This document shows positions 13,601 through 24,873 of a DNA stretch of 64,000 nt, one piece after another. Position 1 is the stretch's first letter; every line of letters begins with the position of its first letter. The translations under genes were made by a program, and so were the position numbers. The stretch lies in contig NW_002476417.1 in NCBI RefSeq assembly GCF_000189635.1, positions 186,001 to 250,000 on the forward strand, in the 5' to 3' direction. The notes under the pieces were generated by a model, which was not told the origin of the DNA, did no database searches, and was given only the letters and a program-made list of their open reading frames with translations. The DNA is from Tetrahymena thermophila SB210. Lineage: Eukaryota; Ciliophora; Oligohymenophorea; Hymenostomatida; Tetrahymenidae.

Positions 13601-14138
13601 TGATCCCTAATTTCTAATATTAGATCATTCTCGTTTTTATCTTCTTATTTTAACTTAGTGTTAACGCCCTAATGCTAAAAATTTTCAGAAATTTACTCTA
13701 AATTTTATTCTTCCTTTTTAGATTGCTCAAAATAACTTTTTTATAATTAATTTTCATTCTAATCAGTATGCTCAGCAAAACTAGTAGGTTTTTCATCATT
13801 TTTTAAAGCATCATTCATTTTTTCTTTAAACTACTTAGTTATTTAGATTTTTAATTCATTTTATTGATTATTTCTCTTAAGATCTATTTCCTACTAATTT
13901 ATTTCTTTCTAACCTTCATTGAATTCATTCTTTTAACATATTTATTTTAAAAATGGTTTATTTTAAAACTATTATATATATTTACTATTTAAGAAAACTC
14001 TGAACGTGCTTCAATTTAAGGTGTTTATGTTCCTAATCTATATTGCGTATTATGAAGGGGGACTGACATTCTCTCTTGAATTTACTCATTAATATTAATT
14101 TCTAATCCTTCTACTTCTTAATGGTTGCTTATATTCAT
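7668..14138 (-). CDS. Large protein with two cyclic-nucleotide-binding domains
   Basis: Model, 5' to 3' on the minus strand: 14138-13986, 13929-12832, 12762-12570, 12507-12472, 12415-12229, 12158-11928, 11770-11547, 11462-11134, 11074-10673, 10610-7668; 1931 aa, all phases close. Residues 1 to about 420 are acidic and Ser-rich. First CNBD about 480-680: its phosphate-binding cassette GECFGEIALLTKQRRTAT (619-636) keeps the Glu and Arg needed to bind cNMP, and a long insertion splits its beta-roll. Second CNBD about 690-830: GDISDNFYFIINGEFEI, but the cassette reads YFGQYEIFQNQQTRQT, without the Glu, so binding is doubtful. The last exon (980 codons, no intron) is Q/N/S/K-rich with a 14-residue tandem repeat near its start. 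No kinase, channel or membrane segment is visible, so a cNMP-responsive scaffold is the safest inference. An ATG at 10610 could start a separate gene, but the 62-nt intron 10611-10672 joins the frames exactly. Confidence 0.82.
10380..10470 (-). repeat. Two tandem 42-bp coding repeats
   Basis: Inside the last exon of the cNMP-binding gene, a 42-bp unit occurs twice back to back with a partial third copy; on the minus strand it encodes GNIYNNPQKEAQQN then GNIYNNPQKESQQN. Confidence 0.8.
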
Positions 14139-14523
14139 TTATTATATTTTTTAATTAGATGTATTAATTAATTTATAAATTGCAAGTAGAACAAATTATT
14201 TTCGAAGAAATTTTAATTAATTTTCAGAAAAAATAGAATCGAAATAACTAAAAATAAATAATAATAAATATAAGTGAATAAAAAATAACATTTTGCCTAC
14301 TTTAGTAATTTATTGTATAAATAAAAAGATAATTAGCTACTTTATTAGAATAATCAAGCTTAAATTTTAATTTTGTTTCATAAAAAAATAGATAAAGGTT
14401 GACAATATTTAACAAATAGAAATAAACTTGTAAGTAACAAAAGTAGTAATTAATTGAAATTATCATTATAGTTTTTTTTTTAATATCACACAATTAAACA
14501 AATATTAAAATTATTATAATAAG
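14139..14523. other. Divergent intergenic spacer
   Basis: Short AT-rich spacer between the starts of the cNMP-binding gene (-) and the first RING-CH gene (+). Nothing else seen. Confidence 0.6.
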
Positions 14524-15814
14524 ATGAATAAAATTGAGCCTATTGAGGAAGATAATCTTTAAATACCAAAAAAATTACATGATGTAAATTTGAACAAAAA
14601 TAATACTGAAAGGTGCAGAAACTAAAGCAGTGACTTTTTTTTAAATTCTGAAATAAATAACCATGGTAAAACTATATTTCATTTATATATAAAACTAAAT
14701 ACTCTGAATCATATAATAAAAGAGAAAGTTCAACAAAATGAACACAGAGACATAGAGAGTCCAAAAAATGATGTTTAATATAATGAATCGCATTATTAGT
14801 ACCTAAATCAAAACGAAAATCCTCAAAAATCTAACAAAAGTCACTCTATTGCTCCTTCTAAAAATTAATAATAATGTAGAATATGTCTTTCATACGTTTA
14901 AGATGAAGAGGCTAAGCATTTAGGTTAACTTTTATCTATTTGTGATTGTAAAGGTTCAATTTAGTATGTGCATTATTTGTGTTAAAAAGACTTGTTAGAA
15001 GCTAAAAATGGGAAAACAATAAAAATGATAGTTTATCAAGCAGAAAGACTGAGAAATGAGCCTTCAAGATAAATAATATAGTAAAAAAAGATAGAAAGAT
15101 ATAGAGGAATAAAATTTCATAAATGTGATTTGTGTGGATACAATTATGAAGTGGAATGGAAATCTTCTCTAAAGCTTAGACCTCTTTCACATATGAAAAC
15201 AAAAAAGAAATGCTACCTATATGCTTTTTGTGTACTATTGGTTTCATTCCTGTTACTATTATTTGGTTTAATTTACATTTCTCTGTAATATTAATAGATA
15301 TTTAAATAATATTATTTAATTGAATATTTTACGTTTGATTTTTTTGATATCTTAATAACTATTCTTAGCTCTGAAATTGAAGTCTTCTTATTTACAATTT
15401 ACAATATATTGTAATTCATTCTTTCAATTTTTCATTGATATCTAACAAAAAAAAATAATTAAATAATTCACCTACTCTCTAATTAATTAAGTATTTATTT
15501 TTAATGTTCAATCAAAACAGCAAAATAAATATAGATAGAATAAAATCATTCACTTAAAATACACATTTAAAGCATTTTAATTTACTCATTAAATACAATT
15601 TTTTGGAAAAATAATAAATTTTTTTTATAATAATTATAGGATAGACTACAATAATTATTCTAAAGTTTCTGAAACCATTTTCACCTTCTTAGGATACATG
15701 CTTATTATTTTTGCTATTATTTCTAATACTATTATCTTGCTTGTAGTAAGTTTTAGGCTATTTTTAGTAAGAACCTATTTTGTAAAATCTATTTAAAAGC
15801 AGAGAGTAAAATGA
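14524..15814 (+). CDS. RING-CH (MARCH-like) membrane E3 ligase, copy 1
   Basis: join(14524..15410,15640..15814), 353 aa, TGA 15812-15814. The RING-CH finger has the C4HC3 order: C118-x2-C121, then CDCKGSIQYVHYLC (Cys-x-Cys, His seven residues on, Cys three after it), and finally CDLC. The loop before the last pair is about 48 residues, longer than the usual 11-25. Two membrane hairpins follow: one ending AFCVLLVSFLLLLFGLIYI, one in the second exon (LGYMLIIFAIISNTIILLVV). By family it would pass ubiquitin from an E2 to membrane proteins from the cytosolic face. The 120-residue N-terminus is low complexity. Two paralogues follow at 16856 and 23898, sharing the finger-plus-two-hairpin layout but little sequence outside the finger. 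Confidence 0.85.
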
Positions 15815-16855
15815 TTAAATAAATATATATATATATATATTTCCAATTTAAAAAAAACAAACAAAAATTAAATACAAAATATTCAAAAAAAAAAAATTTT
15901 TATTTATTTATTAATCCACCTTATAATTATATAAATTTATATTATTGTAAAAAGATACTTACTATTCAATGAAATAAATTAACTATCTAATAAATTTATT
16001 ATTAAAATTATAATTATCTGTTATAAAAGCTTATAACTTACACAAATAATAATTTATCTTTTAAGAAATTTCCTTTTTAAAAATAATAAATTTATTTTTT
16101 AATCCAAATTCTCTTGAACCTATCAATTTATTAATAAAATGAAAATTTGAAAAAATTTATCTTGTTTGGCTTATTTGTGCTTAAATAAATATTTTAGATT
16201 TAACAATTGTGTAGAGTAACCTTAGATTAGTTGAATAATGAGTATTCATTAACATATTAATTAACTCCTTTAGCATTTTTATATCATATAGATTTAAAAA
16301 AAGGTAGATATATTTTATCTTTATATTAATATATTTATTATAAATTAACTAAGAAAGTATTGATAGTTTGATTTATCTAGATAATATTTTTTTGTTTTAC
16401 TTTTTGCATTTACAGATTATATTTATTTCTAGTAAATTATGATTTTTAATTTATTCGTTTAACATTTTTAGGAGTATTTTATTCATGCTTTAATTTAAAT
16501 TTCAGTAAGTAATTAACAGAAATTTTCTGAATATTTTCAACTAGTTTAATGGACTAAAAATATGTTTAAATATTTATATATAAAGAAAAATAAATGATTA
16601 ATTAGTCAAAAGATAATTAAATTTTTCTAAAAAGAAATAGATAAAAAAAATAAATAGATAGATAGTTCTATTCCTTTGTCAGGTTAAACCAAAAATTGCA
16701 TTTAATTTACTGAAAATCTCGCTAATATTGTAAAATCGGAAAGTAATAAAAATCATTTGAAATTAGTTAAAAGTAATTTATATCCTACAAATAGATGAAT
16801 GATTTTAGAATTATAATTATTAAAAATAAAAATAAATATCTACAAATAATTTTAA
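15815..16855. other. Intergenic, nothing recognised
   Basis: AT-rich spacer with an (AT)n run at about 15823-15841 and poly-A runs; no gene seen. Confidence 0.6.
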
Positions 16856-17530
16856 ATGGAATCACCAAAATAAACTTTAGAAATATCAAAGTAATAATAA
16901 TGCTAGGATCTTGAATCACAAAAAGCATGCAGAATTTGCTTGAATGAGGAAACAAGTTAAGATAAATTTATAGATTATTGTTAATGTAAAGGAACTATAA
17001 AATATGTTCATGAATTATGCCTTAAAACTTATGTGATGTCTAAAATTTCAGACTAGTAAGCTAATTTAAAAGATGTTGTTAAAAATAAATAATATTGCGA
17101 TATATGTAAAGCTGAGTTTTAAGTGAGTTGGAAAAATTCATATCAGCTCATTAACTGGAAAAAATTACTATAAAATGAAACAGCAACATTATTAGTTATA
17201 ATTGCAGGATTTTTGATTATGATAGGCTCTATAATTGTTATGACAAGTACAAGAGAGTAATTTAATTATTTTTAATCTTTTAGTTTTTAATTAATAAAAA
17301 ATTTATTAAATAGTAAAGTAGAATAGATAACAAATGATGAGATCAAAAATATTGTTTCAGTTGTTATTATCATCTTGTGTTGTGTTTCTATTTTATTTCT
17401 TTTATCATGCTAGACCTACATTATTTATAAATATTTAATAATAAAATCAATTAAAATAAATAAAATTGCAAAAATAGAGCAAAATAATGAGTAAAATAGA
17501 CATGTAAATCATTAAGCTAACAAGCAGTGA
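16856..17530 (+). CDS. RING-CH (MARCH-like) membrane E3 ligase, copy 2
   Basis: Single exon, 224 aa, TGA 17528-17530. Compact RING-CH finger near the N-terminus: C25, C28, C42, C44, H52, C55, C81, C84, i.e. CRIC, CQCKGTIKYVHELC and CDIC, exactly the family spacing. Two transmembrane segments follow, TLLVIIAGFLIMIGSIIVM and NIVSVVIIILCCVSILFLLS, about 55 residues apart, then a basic, Q/N-rich tail. Likely a membrane-bound ubiquitin ligase; its substrate is unknown. The finger is about half identical to copy 3 at 23898 (shared KYVH/KYIH and CLKTY), much closer than to copy 1. It converges on the first Rictor gene. Confidence 0.87.
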
Positions 17531-18265
17531 ATCAAAATATTTATTCATCAAACTTACATTAATAAAATTTAAATTAAATATATTATAGTACTAATTTATA
17601 TTTATTTATATATTTACAATCTTTTAATTATTTTATTCTACACAATTAACTTTTATATTTTAAAATATTTTTTTATTTAACTTATTTATTTATTTATTTT
17701 GAGTTATTTACTTTTTAATTTGGTGTTACTGCCGATATATTATTAATCATTATTGCAGTGCGACTTTGAAAAGAATTTATTTTTTTATTTTGATTAATGC
17801 CACAAATTTTCAGTCATTTTTTATTAATTTTTAAATATCTACATAATAAGTTTCTTTATTCTTTGATATATAAGAAATATGAGATAATTTATCTTCATAA
17901 CTTTAAGTGTTTATTGATTTTACCTTTTAATCATATAAATTAAAATACCAAAGTTGTTCATTGTTCCTAATCTATAAATATACTTTCTTATAAAATAAAA
18001 GGCAAATATATAATAAATAATAAAGTTTATTTGCTTATTTTTTTAATTATTTAGCTTGATAACTATCAAAATAAAAATATTATTTAATTTATTTTTTAAA
18101 ATGTTTTTTAAATTTATTTATAAAATCATATATGTAATTTTGCTATTTAAATAATAAAAAAACTGGTAATTATGATTAAGTTAATTTAATGAAAATATAG
18201 TATTAATAAAGTTAATTACATAAAATACGTTATTAAAATAAATGTCTTAAATTACTATTATTAAA
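17531..18265. other. Convergent intergenic spacer
   Basis: AT-rich 3'-3' spacer. The last ~60 bp (from 18203) belong to the duplicated Rictor block. Nothing else seen. Confidence 0.6.
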
Positions 18266-21200
18266 TCAAACAATAGGTTTTATTAAGATTGGATTAGTAT
18301 CCAATTTTAAAAATATCTCTTCAGATGAGAAAAGCCTATCGAAAAAGCTGAGAATAAATTTTCTGTTTTCATGCTTAAATTTATAAAAGTCAAGCATTAA
18401 GATTACATTAAAGAACACATTTTTATCTTCAAAAATAGTTGGATTTTTTTTGGCTATTTTTTTGATTTCTGAACTGGCGTTTTTGTAAGTCAAAGCATTG
18501 CTCATCAGAGCAACATTTTCTAATAACTTATTCTCATCTTCTCCCATTTAGAATCCTTTTTAATAAGCAGTGAGTTTATCCCAAAACTCGTTTTGGTTAG
18601 GCCAGTAAGTTCTTTAACCTTCTTTGTGTATATTTCTGATATAGAAGAATTGTCTCATATTGTTTGGCATTGTAATCCATCCTTAATTAAAAAGTTAATT
18701 ATTGATTTATCAATTAAATAATTAAATGAAGTTACCTAAATTTGAGTTCCAGTGAGAAATCCACTCTTGCTTTTCTAGCTCAATTCTTCCCTATTCTGTA
18801 TTTGCTATCATGTTTAAGATGTAAAGACAAGTTCCTCTAAGAGATAGTATTTCACTTTATTCTGCAAGTGGAACTAGGTGGTCTATTAACTTCATGTCTT
18901 TTACTTTTTTAATACCTTCTTTGCAGTAGCAAATATTTCCAATAGCCCATAAAGATGCTCTTTTATTCATGATACATTCTTTTGGGTTTTTTATGCTTTC
19001 AAAGCAATTTTCTATGATTTTATTTTCCATAAGCATCTTTTAACCTTGTTTTGTTTTGACTAGTTCCCCATAGAAATGTAAAGGAATCTTTTCCTAGTTT
19101 GAACGATTGTTCTCTCCCATTTTCATAAACAAACGTATTTATCTTAACTTAATAGTATTTTGATTCTCATCCTAATCAAATATTAAGTTAATACCTCCTT
19201 TATTAATAATTATTTGTTTATTTTAGAATTAAGGGAATTAACTTTTATCATTAAAGTCAAATTTTATGTGAGTCACATATGGTTCAGCCTAATCATTGCA
19301 TTATTTATCTAAATAATTCTGTTTGAAAAAATATTTTTAATTAATAGGATAATATTAATCTTTTATTTACCTTTCCAACTTAAAGACTGAAGTTAATTTA
19401 GAATTTATAGTCAATTGGAATTTTGTATTTTTCTGGGTGGAGATATGCAGAATATGGGTCAGGAGCTCCAACAAGTATGAATTAGTTAACATTTTATTGC
19501 CCTTAGTATTCGATCTATACCATAAATTGCACAGTGTCCTTATAATCTGCTGTATTGAAATCTATAGTCATAATCCAAGGCATACGATGGATGAAACCAA
19601 GAGTAAGGAATGAATTCTAAGGGTTATTTAGGATATCAGGGAATCTGTAAACATTTGGTTCGTCATAGTCCTAAACATAGTTTAATGCTTTTAACAAGCA
19701 TGTTTCGATTTTGTTGACATAATCTAAATTCTACTGCTCCTTCCATCTTTACATTTATTCTTCTACCCAATTTTATTGCTCACTCATCTTAGATAAATAT
19801 TCGAACCCTAAATCACTACTCAAAAGGGTCATCAAAAATTAATCTCCTTCCTTACCAAGATCTTATAAGCAGGGCTGCTTCTTCAAAAACTCCATTAAAT
19901 ATTATTTTTCTTATGTAACTTCTTTGGCCACACTAAGAGCCTTCATTCTGATATCTTCATTCTAGTTTATATCAAGCTTTTGGACTATTAGCTCTATTCC
20001 CCACTTCGAAAAATCTGTTCAAAAATTTTCGTTTTTATAAATATTATAAAAAAGTATAAAAATATTTTTTTAAAAATTTTAAATTATACAGCTTTAAAAT
20101 ATTTTAAAAAGAATAAGTAATTTATTTACCTATAAATTCACTTCTGTTTAAAAGCCTAAGAAGTTCTAAACAAGATTTTTAAAGGTTAATAGAACCTTTT
20201 TCTAGACAGAACTGAAGGAATTCTCTAGAGTTATTTTCTTTTCCATAATCAAGACAATATAAAATGAGATTTAAGATATGATCTCTTTTGCCCTTATCAA
20301 TAGTAACATAGTTTTTAAGAGTATCCCAAATTTTTGCTTCTTCTAATAATTTTTGACCTTATTTCATTTAGGAGAATAAACCAATCCAACTGATGTATTC
20401 TCTGATCATTTTTTCATTAAATTCAGAAGGTTTCAGAAGCTGTGTTGCTTCGTGCTTCATATCATTACTATAATCACTAACTAAGATGTGATAAAGTTCT
20501 CCCATGAAACTTCTGCTAATACAAATTAGCTCACTTGGAGGAGTAGTTAAAATGTAGGCGCCTTAATTTTTAAATAAAAAAGTTAATTTTATTACATCTT
20601 AAGAATTAAATATAATATTTTATTACCTTCTTATCCAATTTTTAATAAATTTTATATGAGCAAGTAACCAACCTTAGCCTAAACAAAGTTACTTTCCTTC
20701 CATTCCAAAGAAATGAATTGCTTTTAGTGAGGATGGAAATATGGAAGAAGCTTTTTAAGGAAACGATTTTTAAGATCACTGAATTTGCTTTAGAAATAGG
20801 TTTATACTATTTCTAAAATAGAATTCCAATTCCACTACTTACTGTCTTTTTAAATATTTGTATCAGATAAAAGCTTATCAAAATTAAGGTCATCAGATTC
20901 TGTTTCATTTTAAAATTTAATCTTCCCTATTGTTTGTTTATTGATTCTATGAGATGGAAGTCCAAGCTTTAATAATTTTATTTAAACATTTTTATCTCTT
21001 AAGAAATAATTATAAAATAAAAAGGTTTCTTTTTTGTAATATTCTATTTTACCTAAGTTGATAGATAAAAGTTTTCACACTAATACATAAATTTCGAATG
21101 AACAGTCTTTTTGTTTTTTTTGTTACTGTCAAAAACATAATTACCCATGATGCTCACTATATTGCTAGACCAAGCCTTTAAGTCTGTTAATTGTTCATTG

Positions 21201-22826
21201 CATTAATTAGCAGCAGAAATTAAGAAATCAGTGTACTTAGAGCAGTTTGGAAGTAAATTAAACATTAAAGTTGTTAATTGCTTAAGCTATTCTTAAGCTC
21301 TTAGTGATTTTTTTTCATCTTCTAAGCCACTAAGCTCTACTAAAACACTAAATAAATCACAATCGAGGAGTAATTAAATTAAAATCATCAAATAGTAATT
21401 TAAGAAGTGCTAAACTGTTAAAGTCTTTCCTAAGCATTCCTTTCCTCCTAAAGCCAAAAGCTCTCCTAAGATATCATAAATAGCATTCCTAATTTTCTCA
21501 TGAATAGGTTGTCTGAGGGCCTAAACTAAAGACTTCATGGCTATGCGCTAATTACCTTTTTATATTAAATCATTATATTTTAATAATATACTATTTAAAT
21601 TGAATAAATAATAGTCAATTCTTAAATTATTCTCACAACATTAAATCATTTAATTTTTTAATTAAGATAAAAATTACCTAAATAAATCAGACCTTTCCAT
21701 GTTTTTAATATAGTTATGAGAGCTTTTTTAGCAAGCTAAAGTTATTTGTCAAATGCTTCTATTTCCTTTTTATATTCATCATCTGATTATTATTTTGGTT
21801 TCGTTTTTGGAGGGCAATCGATATCAGTAAAAACACCAAATATCTTTGGGAAATCCAGATAAACTCTAATTAAATTTCTATATTCAGGATCATTCAATAA
21901 AAAGAGCAAAGATTAAACGATTGCATCTGATTAAGATTCAAGATTTGGATCTATTATACAGTCAATTAGTAATTTAATACCACCAGACCAAGCACATTAT
22001 TATGGGTTTCCCATGGCAAGTTTTCTTACGATTTCAATAGATGCACTTTTATATTACTCATCAGTACTTTCTGCAAATGCGACTAAAGAATTGGCTAAAA
22101 GTTTAGGGAATGTCTTGGGAGCAATTTCTATCCATCTCTTAATAAATTTTAAAGCTTGATCGATTTCTTACTGCTAACTTTATTAATTTGATTAATTACG
22201 AGGATCAGGTTTTATTTCTCTTTCAAGAGTTCGAGCAATAAATATGGGTATATTGTATTGTATATACTGCAAAGCAAACTTTTCTGATTCAAATATCAAT
22301 CGAAAGAATTTAATAGTGTTCTATCTTAAAAGAGGACGAGTTTCTATCATAAATTAACGAATGACATTAATGATGCTTCCTTCCTCGTTATAAAAACTCT
22401 TTAGCTTAGATGATTTCATTTCACTTAATTTCTTTACTTTATTTACTAATTCCTGAAGTAAATATGCCTTATTTTCATTGTAAAGCTGTGTTCCTTTATT
22501 CTTTGCAAAGAAACGAATCAACCTAAGAGCATCTTAAACTAAGTCCTACTCTGTAAGAGGTTTTTGCTATTTTTTATCATTGGGTTATCCGCTATCTTGA
22601 ATGTGACTCATTTTAATCTTGTAAAACCAAAATAATATTTATAATCAATAATTAATTAGATTTTTACGATTAAAGCATAAATTAAATTCCTTAATATTTT
22701 ATTAAGCTTATGATTGATTTAATATTTCATATCATTAGTATATTGACATGATCTCTATTTGATTAATAACAATAATATTTATTTAATTAGACAAATTTTG
22801 ATAAGATATATTTAAAAGTAAAAGGA
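18203..22826. repeat. Segmental duplication, copy A (Rictor block)
   Basis: About 4.6 kb nearly collinear with 24802-29413. Homology begins about 60 bp beyond the Rictor stop codon and ends about 215 bp upstream of its ATG, then fades into unrelated AT-rich sequence. Confidence 0.88.
18266..22611 (-). CDS. RICTOR: Rictor (TORC2 scaffold subunit), copy A
   Basis: Minus-strand exons 22611-21678, 21555-21053, 20966-20627, 20561-20130, 20014-19371, 19318-18736, 18681-18266; 1283 aa, phases close, TGA 18266-18268. Rictor is the defining HEAT-repeat scaffold of TOR complex 2, which phosphorylates AGC kinases. Recognisable Rictor blocks: the N-terminal domain with ALKFIKRWIEI, LLANSLVAFAE and RKLAMGNPQQ; the middle domain with GQKLLEEAKIWDTLKNY and LNLILYCLDYGKENNSREF; the PLHFYGELVKTKQGQKML block; and the Rictor V domain ASLWAIGNICYCKEGI then SLRGTCLYILNMIANTEQG. 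It lacks the long Ser-rich C-terminal region of animal Rictor, as in other protists. Its neighbour 24874-29197 is a tandem paralogue. Confidence 0.93.
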
Positions 22827-23897
22827 TTCATATCAAAAAAACAATTTCTTAATTCTGCCATATAAAATAAAATAATTTAAATAAATAATCCAAAAAAAAA
22901 TTATTTAAAATAAAAAAGTATTTTTCACCAATTAAAACAATTAAAATAATTTTTATTCTAAAAATTGAGAAAACAATTGTTAAATCAACAAATATAAAAT
23001 TTAGTAAAAGTAATGAATGAACATAATAAATATTTATATTTATTTAACTTTATTTAACAAAAATTATTCTAAAAGCATTATATCAGTTAATATTAATTTA
23101 TAATAATCTTTTTATTTTAATGATAAAAATATAATTTCAATTTTTTTAATATTATTTAGATTTATTTTAATTTGATATTGCTGATAAAACATTAAAAAGT
23201 GTTAGCTCTTACTAATAAAAAATCTATATGAAAATATTTTAATTTAAATAAAACTATTTAAAAATAAATTAGGTCAATTTTAGTTAGAATGTAAAAATAT
23301 AAGAAAGATTTTTATTTACATGCTTTGCTATTAATTTCATAAAGATTTTACTGTTTTAATTATATTTAAGCAAATACAAAATTAAAAATCCTTACTCAAA
23401 AAAAATATCAGAAATTTAATACTAACTTATAATTTATGTTTTAATTTTTAAATACCATTAATTCTTTATAAAAATTTTAAAATTCAAAATAAAATACAAA
23501 TTTAAACTGAAAATGGAAGTCATCAGAAAAATCCTTTTTGCTATTTTAAATTCTTAATAAAAAAAAATTTATTTACATTTTTTTTGATTGAGTGAATGTA
23601 TTTTTATATTGTGATTTTATTAAAGTGAATAGAATTATAAATTATGTATCTATATTTCAAGTAAATTAATCAGCGTGAAATAATTAAAAAATTAGATAGA
23701 AAGATTATAATATTAAATGCTTTTGAATGAATGATTCTTATTCATTCTTTAAGAAATATATAACACAAACTAATTTATGAATTTATTTTTTAATTAAATT
23801 TTAAATGCAGAATCGTATGTAAAAACACACTTTTCAAACCAATTTTTTAATAGATTTACTATAAAGTTGAGTTTTATAATTAATTCTAAAAGTAAAT
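22612..23897. other. Divergent intergenic spacer
   Basis: First ~215 bp are duplicated Rictor upstream sequence (shared with 29198-29413), a candidate conserved promoter. The rest is AT-rich with no gene seen. Confidence 0.6.
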
Positions 23898-24504
23898 ATG
23901 AAAGCTGTATCACAAAATATTGAAGAGGATTAGTAGTAAAAAATATGTAGAATTTGCTTTTGTGAAGGATCTCTATTTAATAAATTTATTTATCCTTGCA
24001 ATTGTAAAGGCTCTGTAAAATACATTCATGAAAATTGCCTTAAAACTTACTTAATCTCTAAAAATCCTCAATAATAAAATTCTATTATGAGAAAATCAAC
24101 AAATAAATAAAAGTGTGATCTGTGCAAAATTGAATTTTAAGTTTAATGGAATAGAAAATATCAAATAAAAACTTGCTATGAAATATTTCAAAGCGAAAAA
24201 TTAGCTTTATTTTTTTTACTATGCGCTCTTGCTCTTTTAGGTATCACTATTTATATCTTAGTTAAAGTTAGATCGTAATAAATTAATTTAGCACATTTTT
24301 ATTTGTCTTTTAAAATATTTTGTTTATAAAAGAGATCTTGAAGATAAAGTAGAAGGAGTAGCCAAAGACGTGGTATCAATTATGTTTCTTATTTTATGTA
24401 TATTCTCATTTATTTTTGTATTTACTTGCTCTTCATATCTCATATTAAAGAGCTTTTTCAAAAGATAAATATCAATATCTTAAATAAAAAAACTATAATA
24501 ATGA
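23898..24504 (+). CDS. RING-CH (MARCH-like) membrane E3 ligase, copy 3
   Basis: join(23898..24274,24333..24504), 182 aa, TGA 24502-24504. C4HC3 finger: C17, C20, C34, C36, H44, C47, C73, C76 (CRIC, CNCKGSVKYIHENC, CDLC). Two transmembrane segments, LALFFLLCALALLGITIYIL and SIMFLILCIFSFIFVFTC. A 58-nt intron falls right after the first segment, so the loop between the two segments is much shorter than in copy 2, which has no intron. Likely role is ubiquitin transfer at a membrane. With the convergent Rictor gene it forms the second RING-CH/Rictor pair of the locus. Confidence 0.86.
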
Positions 24505-24873
24505 AATTAATTAGTAATTAATTGTTTACTTGATTGAAAACAAACACATTTTAAAATATTATTTAAATACAAAAAAATATTTATTTTATATTCTATGTAA
24601 TAAGTTACACATTTTAACTTTTTATAATCAAATCTTTAAAATATTCTAAAAAAAAAAATAATTTATAGATACTTTTGTTGATTTAAATTGCCTGTTTAAG
24701 TTTTATTTAAATATAAGGACGTATTATTTTTTAATATGGAAGATGAAAATTTTATTTTTATATTTTCTTTAAATTTTTGTTAATCTAATCAAAAAATATT
24801 TTTAATAAAGTTAATTACATAAAATACATAAAATACAGTATTGAAATAAATGTTTTAAATTACTTTTAATAAA
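24505..24873. other. Convergent intergenic spacer
   Basis: AT-rich; the last ~70 bp (from 24802) match the sequence just beyond the stop of Rictor copy A. Nothing else seen. Confidence 0.6.

Noticed and set aside
13816-13818. ATG at 13818 as the start of the cNMP-binding gene
   Set aside because: The frame stays open and coding-like upstream to 13929, and a further exon from ATG 14138 joins in phase.
14302-14493. Minus-strand 63-codon ORF upstream of the first RING-CH gene
   Set aside because: AT-rich chance ORF of Tyr/Ile/Leu/Asn codons between two clear genes.
19050-19070. Apparent frameshift in Rictor copy A near the YGELVK motif
   Set aside because: It came from a misreading; the sequence reads KTKQGQKML in frame, as in copy B.
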